Assembly: GCA_025964715.1 (NCBI GenBank)
Contig: JAOPYH010000009.1
Span: 1-53,545 of the forward strand
DNA length: 53,545 bases
Source: Streptosporangiaceae bacterium
GTDB lineage: Bacteria; Actinomycetota; Actinomycetes; Streptosporangiales; Streptosporangiaceae
Direction: 5' to 3'
Below the pieces are notes generated by a model. The model was not told the origin of the DNA, did no database searches, and saw nothing but the letters and a program-made list of their open reading frames with translations. How positions within the stretch are numbered: position 1 is the first letter of the stretch; every line of letters begins with the position of its first letter. A program made the translations under genes and the position numbers. Positions 9,528 to 17,221 of the stretch are shown piece by piece.

Positions 9528-9815
9528 TGCGGATTTGCTCTTCTGTCACTGCTGAAGCGCCGGTGGGCTAAGGTGCTCGGCATGCTCTATCCGGCGACGA
9601 CCATTACCGTCATCCTGTCGACGGCCGGCGATTATATGCTGGGAACCATGGCCGGAGCCGGTCTGGTAGCCATGGCCTTTGCCTTCTCATGGCTCCTTAA
9701 TCCCGTTTATCCGGCAAATCTCCTCTCCAGGGAGGAGAAGGTATTCGTCCGAGAGTCGGACCTACGGACAAGTGTCCCGGTATTTCCGGGCGATGTCCCG
9801 CCGATCGGGGTCTGA
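9528..9815 (+). pseudogene. Decayed PAP2-family phosphatase fragment (C-terminal half only)
   Basis: Reading from 9528 gives CGFALLSLLKRRWAKVLGMLYP, continuing TITVIL. It aligns without gaps to residues 190-211 and onward of the intact PAP2 protein encoded at 9829 (CALAVINVVRRPWVKVLAVIYP...TITVIL). The codon just before, TGA at 9525-9527, sits where the intact protein has a Trp. In the third PAP2 motif the intact SNHFILD is AGDYMLG here, so the catalytic His and its Asp partner are both gone. The N-terminal half with the PSLH motif is absent. A short open frame from GTG 9573 (80 codons) remains, but it has no ribosome binding site and an unrelated tail. It is a dead tandem duplicate or a remnant of an older neighbour. 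Confidence 0.75.
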
Positions 9816-9828
9816 GAGTCTATAGATC

Positions 9829-10620
9829 ATGCCCACGCCGACCGTCGCTCCTGCCCGCTCCTCCGGAATGCGCGGCATGGGCCAGGACCGCGGACCCGGC
9901 CGGCCACGGGTCTGGGCCGAGATCCTTTTAATAGCCGTCTGCTACGGCGCCTATTCGGTCGTACGCAATCTCGTCCCGACCAGGCACGCCGAGGCAATGC
10001 AAAGGGCGCACGAGATCCTCGCCGCCGAGCGCTCCCTGCACCTTGACCTCGAAGACACGGTCAACCAGTTCTTCGTGGACGTCAGGTGGCTGGGCGTGGC
10101 GGCCAACTACTACTACGCGACGCTGCACTTCGCGGTGACCATCGGGGTGCTGGGGTGGCTGTACGCCAGACACCCGAAGCGCTACGGGCACTACCGGTTG
10201 CTGCTGTTCGCCACCACGGTCTCGGCGCTGCTCGGCTTCTGGTTCTATCCGCTGGCTCCACCCCGGCTCCTGCCCGGATATGTCGACACCGTGCTGGCCT
10301 TGCACACCTGGGGGCTCTACGACTCCTCGCCCATCGCCTCGGTGTCCAACCAGTACGCCGCCATGCCGTCGCTGCACACGGCCTGGTCCCTGTGGTGCGC
10401 GCTGGCCGTGATCAATGTCGTACGGCGACCCTGGGTCAAGGTCCTCGCGGTCATCTATCCGGCCCTCACGATCACCGTGATCCTCGGCACGTCCAACCAT
10501 TTCATCCTCGACGCGCTCGGCGGCGCGGTGGTGCTGGCAGGCGGCCACGTCCTCACCCAGGCCCTCACCCGAGCGGCCAGGCCCGCGCAGCGGCTGTGCC
10601 GCAGCGGCGTGGGCGCCTGA
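9829..10620 (+). CDS. PAP2-superfamily membrane phosphatase / inositolphosphotransferase-like
   Basis: This 263-residue integral membrane protein belongs to the PAP2/aureobasidin-resistance-like group. It has about six hydrophobic segments. The first catalytic motif is MPSLHTAWSLW (His183) and the second SNHFILDALGG (His224, Asp228), together forming the phosphatase/transferase active site on the outer face of the membrane. Related actinobacterial proteins act on phospholipid or inositol-phosphate substrates; the substrate here is unknown. The start at 9829 follows TCTATAGATC without a clear ribosome binding site, and Met14 is an alternative start. It converges on glnE with only five bases between the stops. 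A dead paralogue fragment lies directly upstream. Confidence 0.85.
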   Translation: MPTPTVAPARSSGMRGMGQDRGPGRPRVWAEILLIAVCYGAYSVVRNLVPTRHAEAMQRAHEILAAERSLHLDLEDTVNQFFVDVRWLGVAANYYYATLHFAVTIGVLGWLYARHPKRYGHYRLLLFATTVSALLGFWFYPLAPPRLLPGYVDTVLALHTWGLYDSSPIASVSNQYAAMPSLHTAWSLWCALAVINVVRRPWVKVLAVIYPALTITVILGTSNHFILDALGGAVVLAGGHVLTQALTRAARPAQRLCRSGVGA

Positions 10621-10625
10621 CCCTG

Positions 10626-13600
10626 CTATTGGACGGCACCACCGTAGAAGACCCGCTCCACCACGGCTCTGGCACGACGGGCCCGGCGGCGGTAGTCCTC
10701 GAGCATGTCCCCTGAGCCGGGATAACCCAGCACCTGTGTCACCGCCGAACGCTCGCGATGGTGGTCGGAGGGCAGGGTGTCGGACGGACGTCCACGCACG
10801 AGCATGAGGACCCCCCGGATGCGGGTGGCGAGCTGCCACGCGTCGGAGAGGATGTGGCCGTCGTCGGGATCGAGCAGCCTTGCCTCTACGGCCGCGTCGA
10901 GCGCGGCGAGGGTACGGGTCGTGCGCAGCCCCGAGATCGCGTGGGCATGCTGTAGCTGCAGAAGCTGAACGACCCATTCGACATCCGACAGCCCGCCGGG
11001 CCCCAGCTTGGTGTGCAGGCGCCGGTCGACTCCGCGCGGCAGCCGCTCGGACTCCATCCGGGCCTTGAGCCGCCGGATCTCGCGCACGGCGTCGTCATCC
11101 ACACCGCCGGCCGGCCAGCGCACCGGATCGATGACCTCGCGAAAACGCTCGTTCAGTCCCGGGTCTCCGATGATCGGGTCGGCCCGCAGCAGAGCCTGGC
11201 TCTCCCATGGGGACGACCAACGGGCGTAGTAGGCGGCGTAGGAGGCCAGCGTCCGCACCAGCGGCCCCTGGCGGCCCTCGGGGCGCAGGTTCGGGTCGAT
11301 GACCAGCGGTGGATCCGCGGCCGGCAGGGCCAGCAGCCTCCGCAGCTCCTCCGCCACGGCATGGGCCGCCCCGGACGCCTCCCCGGCGACGGCGCCGGGC
11401 AGCGGTTCGTGGACGAACATCACGTCGGCGTCACTGCCATAGCCGAGCTCGTGACCGCCGAACCGGCCCATCGCGACCACGCCGACCCTCGTCGGCAGCG
11501 GCCCGGCCAGTGAGACCTCGACCTTGTTGATCGCGGCCTGCAACGCGGCCTCGATCGTGACGGCGGTGATGTCGGTGAGCGCCTCTCCGACCGTACGGAC
11601 GTCCACCAGGCCGAGCAGATCGGCGACGGCGACCCGGAAGAGCTCACGGCGGCGCACCGCCCGAATGGCGGCCACGGCGTCCTCCACGGACGAGGCGCCC
11701 GCTCGGAGCGTGTGGGAGGAGCCGCTCGGCACCTCAGGCGCCTGTTCGGCTTCGGCGCGGCGGCGCACCGCGGCGAGCGCTTCGGCCCGCAGCGCCTCGT
11801 AGGGCCGCGGTCTCAGCCCGGGGTCGTCCCCTGCCGCTCCCGGCCGCGGCCCCGTGTCGACTGCGCTACCGAGCATCGCCACCGCTTCGGGGGCGCGCAG
11901 CAGGAGGTCGGTGACATAGCGGCTGGAGGCCAGGAGTTTGGCCATCCGCTCGGCCACGGTCACATCGTCTCGCAGCAGCCGCAGATACCACGGGGTTGCC
12001 CCCAGCGCCTCGCTGACCTGGCGGAACCCGAGCAGCCCGGCGTCGGGGTCGGGTGCGTCGGCGAACCAGCCGAGCATCACCGGGAGCAGGGTCCGCTGGA
12101 TGGCGGCACGGCGGGTGACCCCGCCGGTGAGTGCCTCGATATGCCGTAGCGCGCCGGCCGGGTCGGCGAAGCCGAGCGCCTCGAGCCGGGCCCGGGCGGC
12201 GTCGGGGGTGAGCCGTGCCTCCTCACTGGGCAGCCGGGCGACGGCGTGCAGCAGCGGCCGGTAGAAGAGCTTCTCGTGGATCCGCCGCACCCCCTGGGCG
12301 TGCCGCCGCCACATCACAGTGAACTCGCGTACGGGCTCGGTGCGCAGTCCAAGGGCCCGGCCGAGCCTGCGCAGGCCCTGCTCGTCGTCGGGGACCAGGT
12401 GGGTGCGCCGGAGACGGTGCAACTGGATCAGATGCTCGACCCTGCGCAGGAACCTGTAGGCCGAGGCCAGCGCCGCGGCGTCGTCACGTCCGACGTAACC
12501 GCCCTGCGACAGGGCCGCGAGCGCCGTGAGCGTCGTCGGGCTGCGCAGGCTCTCGTCCGCGCGGCCGTGCACCAACTGCAGCAGTTGTACCGCGAACTCC
12601 ACATCCCGAAGACCGCCGGGCCCGAGCTTGAGCTGGCGCTCCGCCTCTCCCTCGTCCGCGCTGCGCATCAGGCGCGTCTCGACGCGCCGCCGCATGTCCT
12701 GCACGTCTTCGACGAAGTTCGCATTGCCTGCGGCCGTCCAGACCATGGGCGTGAGGGCCTCGATGTAGGCCCGGCCGAGCTCTTGGTCGCCCGCCACCGG
12801 CCGCGCCTTCAGTAGGGCCTGGAACTCCCAGGTCTTGGCCCATCGGTGATAGTAGGCGCGATGGCTGGCGAGCGTACGGACGAGCGGGCCCGCCTTGCCC
12901 TCGGGCCGCAGCGCCGCGTCGACCTGCCAGAGCACGCCCTCGGGCGTGCTGGCCGAACAGACGCGCATCAGTCCGGACGCGAGCCGGGTGGCGGTGCGCA
13001 GCGCCACATCCTCGGAGGTGCCGGGTGCGGGCTCGGCCACGAAGATCACGTCAACGTCGCTCACATAGTTGAGCTCCCGGCCTCCGCATTTGCCCATCCC
13101 GATGACGGCGAGGCGGCATCCGCCGGACTCGGGGGTCTCGGACCTCGCGATCGCCAGCGCGGCCTCCAGAGCGGCCGAGGCCAGGTCGGACAGCTCGGCC
13201 GCGGCCTCGTCGAGGGCGCACACCCCGGTCAGGTCGCGCCCGGCCAGGTGCAGGAGGTGCCGCCGATACTCCACCCGCAGCGCCACCAGGGTGTCCGGCG
13301 AGGCGTCGCGGGCGCGTGGTGAGGCATCGGCCGGATCCGCTCCCACGGCCGTCAGCAGGTCGGCGCGCAGGGTTCCAGGTGCGGGCGGGGCCAGTGCTCC
13401 CTCGCCCGCCAGCACGGTCCAGTGCTCGGGATGCCGGGACAGATGATCCCCTAGTGCGGCACTGACGCCGAGCACGGACAGGACGCGGTTACGGATCTTC
13501 GGGTCGCGGGAGAAGGCCGCGAGCAGGTCGGTGGCCGGCCCCGCGAAGCCGGCGAGCATCCGGAGCAGCCCGGCCAGGGCCAGATCCGGGTCCGCGGTCG

Positions 13601-13763
13601 CGCCCACGGCGTCGAGCAACTCACCCTCGACGACGATCCCCGACTCGGCGTCGGCCGCGGCCAGCAGCCGCTCGGCCCGCGTGGCATCGGTGAATCCGAG
13701 ACGCGCCAGCCGGCTCGCGAGAGAGGGACGGCGACCCGGGCTCCACTGTTCGCTCGCGCTCAC
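10626..13763 (-). CDS. glnE: Bifunctional glutamine synthetase adenylyltransferase/adenylyl-removing enzyme
   Basis: GlnE adds AMP to, and removes it from, the regulatory tyrosine of glutamine synthetase in response to nitrogen status. The 1045 residues contain two nucleotidyltransferase domains. The N-terminal adenylyl-removing half has GMGKCGGRELNYVSDVDVIF at about residues 220-240. The C-terminal adenylylating half has AMGRFGGHELGYGSDADVMF at about 763-785. Each is followed by a helical GlnD/PII-uridylyltransferase-associated domain with LKLGPGGLRDVEF or TKLGPGGLSDVEW. The start is GTG 13763, six bases after TACGGT (13775-13770 on this strand), again a leaderless-type arrangement. glnA2 lies immediately upstream on the same strand (42-base gap), so the two may also be read together. 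Confidence 0.96.
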   Translation of the reverse strand: MSASEQWSPGRRPSLASRLARLGFTDATRAERLLAAADAESGIVVEGELLDAVGATADPDLALAGLLRMLAGFAGPATDLLAAFSRDPKIRNRVLSVLGVSAALGDHLSRHPEHWTVLAGEGALAPPAPGTLRADLLTAVGADPADASPRARDASPDTLVALRVEYRRHLLHLAGRDLTGVCALDEAAAELSDLASAALEAALAIARSETPESGGCRLAVIGMGKCGGRELNYVSDVDVIFVAEPAPGTSEDVALRTATRLASGLMRVCSASTPEGVLWQVDAALRPEGKAGPLVRTLASHRAYYHRWAKTWEFQALLKARPVAGDQELGRAYIEALTPMVWTAAGNANFVEDVQDMRRRVETRLMRSADEGEAERQLKLGPGGLRDVEFAVQLLQLVHGRADESLRSPTTLTALAALSQGGYVGRDDAAALASAYRFLRRVEHLIQLHRLRRTHLVPDDEQGLRRLGRALGLRTEPVREFTVMWRRHAQGVRRIHEKLFYRPLLHAVARLPSEEARLTPDAARARLEALGFADPAGALRHIEALTGGVTRRAAIQRTLLPVMLGWFADAPDPDAGLLGFRQVSEALGATPWYLRLLRDDVTVAERMAKLLASSRYVTDLLLRAPEAVAMLGSAVDTGPRPGAAGDDPGLRPRPYEALRAEALAAVRRRAEAEQAPEVPSGSSHTLRAGASSVEDAVAAIRAVRRRELFRVAVADLLGLVDVRTVGEALTDITAVTIEAALQAAINKVEVSLAGPLPTRVGVVAMGRFGGHELGYGSDADVMFVHEPLPGAVAGEASGAAHAVAEELRRLLALPAADPPLVIDPNLRPEGRQGPLVRTLASYAAYYARWSSPWESQALLRADPIIGDPGLNERFREVIDPVRWPAGGVDDDAVREIRRLKARMESERLPRGVDRRLHTKLGPGGLSDVEWVVQLLQLQHAHAISGLRTTRTLAALDAAVEARLLDPDDGHILSDAWQLATRIRGVLMLVRGRPSDTLPSDHHRERSAVTQVLGYPGSGDMLEDYRRRARRARAVVERVFYGGAVQ

Positions 13764-13805
13764 CGACCCACCGTAACGGGACGGCCACCGGCCCGCGACC
13801 GCGTG

Positions 13806-15173
13806 TCAGAGCACCGCGATATAACGCTTGCGCTCGTACTCGGTGACCTGGCGCCGGTAGTCCTCCCACTCGGCCTGCTTGTTGCGCAGAAAGAATTCGA
13901 AGACGTGTTCGCCAAGCACCTCCGCCATGAGCTCGCTGTGCTCCATCGCGTGGATGGCGTCATCGAGGTTCTGCGGAAGCGGCGCGATGCCGAGGGCCCG
14001 CCTCTCGGCCGGGCTCAGGGCCCACACGTCGTCCTCGGCACCCGGTGGGAGTTCGTAGCCGCCCTCGATGCCCTTGAGCCCGGCGCCAAGGATGGCGGCG
14101 AAGGCCAGGTAGGGATTGCACGCGGTGTCGAGCGAGCGGAACTCGATCCGGGTCGCGTGGCCCTTGTGCGGCTTGTACATAGGCACCCGGATCAGCGCGG
14201 ACCGGTTGTTGTGCCCCCAGCACACATAGGAGGGGGCCTCTCCCCCGGCGCCCGCCGAGGCTCCGACCCCGCCCCAAAGCCGCTTGTAGGAGTTCACCCA
14301 CTGATTGCACACCGCCGTGATCTCGGCCGAGTGCCTGAGCACGCCGGCGATGAAGGCACGGCCGACCTTGGACAGCTGGAACTCCGCGCCGGGCTCGTAG
14401 AACGCGTTGCGGTCGCCTTCGAAAAGCGACATGTGGGTGTGCATCCCCGACCCGGGATGGTCGGTGAACGGCTTCGGCATGAAGGACGCGAACACGTCCT
14501 GTTCGAGCGCGACCTCCTTCATGACGAGCCGGAAGGTCATGATGTTGTCGGCCGTCGTGAGCGCGTCGGCGTAGCGGAGGTCGATCTCCTGCTGGCCCGG
14601 GGCGCCCTCGTGGTGGCTGTATTCCACCGAGATGCCCATGGACTCCAGCATCATGATCGCGTTGCGCCGGAAGTCGTGCGCGTTGCTGTGCGGGGTGTGG
14701 TCGAAATAGCCGCCGGAGTCGATCGGTTCCGGCTCCCGGCCGTCCGCCGGGCGCTCCTTGAGCAGGAAGAACTCGATCTCGGGATGGGTGTAGAAGCTGA
14801 AGCCCATGTCCGCGGCGCGGCCCAGCGCCCGCTTGAGGACGTAGCGGGGGTCGGCGTAGCTCGGGCTGCCGTCCGGCATGAGGATGTCGCAGAACATCCG
14901 CCCGACGCCCGGTGACTCGGCCCGCCACGGGAGGACCTGGAAGGTCGAGGGGTCCGGCTTGGCGATCATGTCCGCCTCATAGACCCGCGCGAAACCCTCG
15001 ATGGCCGATCCGTCGAAGCCGATGCCCTCTGCAAAGGCTCCTTCGAGCTCAGCGGGCGCGACCGCCACCGACTTGAGGAACCCCAGGACGTCGGTGAACC
15101 ACAGACGGATGAAGCGGATGTCGCGCTCCTCGAGCGTACGGAGCACGAACTCCTGCTGACGGTCCAAAGCCAC
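13806..15173 (-). CDS. glnA2: Second type I glutamine synthetase family protein (GlnA2-like)
   Basis: The protein (455 residues) has the glutamine-synthetase fold: LWFTDVLGFLKSVAV and GIGFDGSAIEGFARVYESDM-like N-terminal region, HPEIEFFLL, HHEGAPGQQEIDLRYADAL, FMPKPFTDHPGSGMHTHMSLF and RIEFRSLDTACNPYLAF. At the position of the GlnA1 adenylylation tyrosine it has Trp384 (DVWALSPAE), so GlnE cannot modify it there. In Streptomyces the orthologue in this position is glnA2, reported as a gamma-glutamylpolyamine synthetase rather than a true glutamine synthetase; that activity is inferred here. The start is GTG 15173 with GAGGGGG just upstream. A GlnR-like site lies 72 bases before the start, and nadE diverges from the same intergenic region. 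Confidence 0.9.
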   Translation of the reverse strand: MALDRQQEFVLRTLEERDIRFIRLWFTDVLGFLKSVAVAPAELEGAFAEGIGFDGSAIEGFARVYEADMIAKPDPSTFQVLPWRAESPGVGRMFCDILMPDGSPSYADPRYVLKRALGRAADMGFSFYTHPEIEFFLLKERPADGREPEPIDSGGYFDHTPHSNAHDFRRNAIMMLESMGISVEYSHHEGAPGQQEIDLRYADALTTADNIMTFRLVMKEVALEQDVFASFMPKPFTDHPGSGMHTHMSLFEGDRNAFYEPGAEFQLSKVGRAFIAGVLRHSAEITAVCNQWVNSYKRLWGGVGASAGAGGEAPSYVCWGHNNRSALIRVPMYKPHKGHATRIEFRSLDTACNPYLAFAAILGAGLKGIEGGYELPPGAEDDVWALSPAERRALGIAPLPQNLDDAIHAMEHSELMAEVLGEHVFEFFLRNKQAEWEDYRRQVTEYERKRYIAVL

Positions 15174-15238
15174 ATCCCCCTCAATGCTCCCGCGACCGTG
15201 TCGCTTAGCAGAACGCATTCTCGCTTACCAGTCTGCCT

Positions 15239-15268
15239 TGTCTCTGTTTCCGCAACGTAACAGAGACA
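15239..15268 (-). promoter_or_regulatory. GlnR-type site and dyad in the glnA2/nadE intergenic region
   Basis: Read on the minus strand, GTTAC (15261-15257), six bases, then GAAAC (15250-15246) is an exact GTNAC-N6-GAAAC match. It lies within a perfect 10-base inverted repeat, TGTCTCTGTT (15239-15248) and AACAGAGACA (15259-15268), separated by ten bases. The GAAAC ends 72 bases before the glnA2 start, nearly the same distance and orientation as the GlnR-like site before glnA1. A regulator other than GlnR could equally bind the dyad. Confidence 0.6.
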
Positions 15269-15404
15269 GCGGGACGACCCGGTGCCCGGGAACCGGAATT
15301 CTGCCGGAAATCCGGCCGAACCCCAGCGTACGGCTACGGACCGGTCCGTACCGGTCCGCCGGTCCCGGACCTGAGCGGATGCGACCGCCCAATAGGCTGG
15401 TCAC

Positions 15405-17165
15405 GTGGCTCAGTTGCGCATCGGACTCGCTCAGGTCGACCCGACGGTCGGCGATCTTCAGGGCAACGCCGACCTCATCGTCTCGTGGAGCCGGCGGGCG
15501 GCCGACGCCGGCGTCCACCTCGCCGTCTTCCCGGAAATGGTCCTCACCGGATACCCCGTCGAGGACCTGGTCCTTCGGACGTCGTTCGTCGACGCGTCCA
15601 TCGAGACGCTGGAGGCCACGGCACGCCGGCTCAGCGACGAGGGGCTCGGCGAGCTTGCGGTCGTCGTCGGCTATGTCGACAGGCGCACGGACGTCCGCGA
15701 TCGCGTGGGCCAGCCCTTGGGCGCGCCGCTGGACGCGGCCGCGCTGCTGCACCGCGGCGAGGTCGTCGTACGGACGGCGAAGCACCACCTGCCGAACTAT
15801 GGCGTCTTCGACGAATACCGTTATTTCGTCCGCGGTGACCGGCTCCCGGTGGTCCGGCTGCACGGCGTCGACGTGGCGATCGCGGTCTGCGAGGACCTCT
15901 GGCAGGACGGCGGCCCGGTGGCCGTCGCCCGGGACGCCGGGGCACAGCTTCTCGCGGTGCCGAACGCCTCGCCGTACGAGCGCGAAAAGGACGACGTCCG
16001 CTTCGAGCTGTGCGCGCGGCGGGCGCGCGAGGCCGGCGCCGCACTCGCCTATGCGAACATGGTCGGCGGTCAGGACGAGCTGATCTTCGATGGGGACTCG
16101 ATGGTCGTGGACGCCTCCGGCGATCTGGTGGCCCGCGCACCGCAGTTCCGCGAGGACCTGCTGGTGGCCGACCTGGAGTTCCCCGCACCGGTCGCGTTCG
16201 AGCCCGGGGAGTCGGCCGCGGACGGCCACGACGGAACGGTGATCACCGTTGACCGCCACCTCATCTCCGAGGAGACCCTGGCGACCTACGACCCGATCCC
16301 GGCGAAACACTTCGAGCCGATGGAGGACGTGGCCGAGGTCTATGGCGCGCTGGTGCTGGGCGTCCGCGACTACGTGCGCAAGAACGGGTTCGGATCGGTC
16401 ATCTTCGGCCTGTCCGGCGGCGTCGACTCGGCGCTCGTCGCGGCCATCGCCACGGACGCGATCGGGCCGGAGAACGTCCACGCCGTCCTCATGCCGAGCC
16501 GCTATTCGAGCGACCACTCGATCACCGACGCGGAGGAGCTGGTCAAACGGCAGGGCATCAACGCCCGTACGGTGCCGATCCGCGACCTCGTCGAGGCCTA
16601 TGAGGGCGAGCTGGACCTGCGCGGGCTCGCCGCCGAGAACCTGCAGGCCCGTATCCGCGGCAACATCCTCATGGGGCTGTCCAACCAGGACGGCCACCTG
16701 GTGCTGACGACCGGGAACAAGAGCGAACTGGCCACCGGCTACTCCACGCTGTACGGCGACTCGGCCGGGGGCTTCGGGCCGATCAAGGACGTGCCCAAGT
16801 CCCTCGTCTTCGCGCTGTGCGAGTGGCGCAACCGGCAGGGTGAGACGCCCCCGATCCCGCAGAACATCATCGACAAGCCGCCGTCCGCGGAGCTGCGCCC
16901 GGACCAGCGCGACACCGACTCACTCCCCGAGTACGACATCCTCGACGCACTTCTGGACGACTACGTCGAACGGGACATGGGCCATGACGCGCTCATCGCG
17001 GCCGGGCACGACCCCGATCTGGTCGATCGGGTGATCCGCATGGTCGATAGGGCGGAGTACAAGCGCCGGCAGTACCCCCCGGGGCCGAAGATCTCACCGA
17101 AGAACTTCGGCCGGGACCGTCGCCTGCCCATCACCAACGCCTGGCGGGAGCCCTCCGCCTCCTGA
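15405..17165 (+). CDS. nadE: Glutamine-dependent NAD+ synthase
   Basis: This is the last step of NAD biosynthesis: deamido-NAD+ is amidated with ammonia from glutamine, using ATP. The 586 residues comprise an N-terminal nitrilase-type glutaminase domain with the catalytic triad Glu44 (VFPEM), Lys126 (TAKHHLPNYGVFDE) and Cys162 (VCEDLWQDGG). The C-terminal synthetase domain has the PP-loop SGGVDS at 337-342. The later TGNKSELATGYSTLYGDSAGG motif is also complete. The start GTG 15405 stands six bases after TAGGCT (15393-15398), identical in sequence and spacing to the lipB box. It is divergent from glnA2, linking nitrogen supply and NAD synthesis only by location. Confidence 0.95.
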   Translation: MAQLRIGLAQVDPTVGDLQGNADLIVSWSRRAADAGVHLAVFPEMVLTGYPVEDLVLRTSFVDASIETLEATARRLSDEGLGELAVVVGYVDRRTDVRDRVGQPLGAPLDAAALLHRGEVVVRTAKHHLPNYGVFDEYRYFVRGDRLPVVRLHGVDVAIAVCEDLWQDGGPVAVARDAGAQLLAVPNASPYEREKDDVRFELCARRAREAGAALAYANMVGGQDELIFDGDSMVVDASGDLVARAPQFREDLLVADLEFPAPVAFEPGESAADGHDGTVITVDRHLISEETLATYDPIPAKHFEPMEDVAEVYGALVLGVRDYVRKNGFGSVIFGLSGGVDSALVAAIATDAIGPENVHAVLMPSRYSSDHSITDAEELVKRQGINARTVPIRDLVEAYEGELDLRGLAAENLQARIRGNILMGLSNQDGHLVLTTGNKSELATGYSTLYGDSAGGFGPIKDVPKSLVFALCEWRNRQGETPPIPQNIIDKPPSAELRPDQRDTDSLPEYDILDALLDDYVERDMGHDALIAAGHDPDLVDRVIRMVDRAEYKRRQYPPGPKISPKNFGRDRRLPITNAWREPSAS

Positions 17166-17221
17166 ACCGCGGCCCGGCGCGGCACTGACCGGCCGAGAGG
17201 CGCCTTCGGCTCGCCGGGCGC

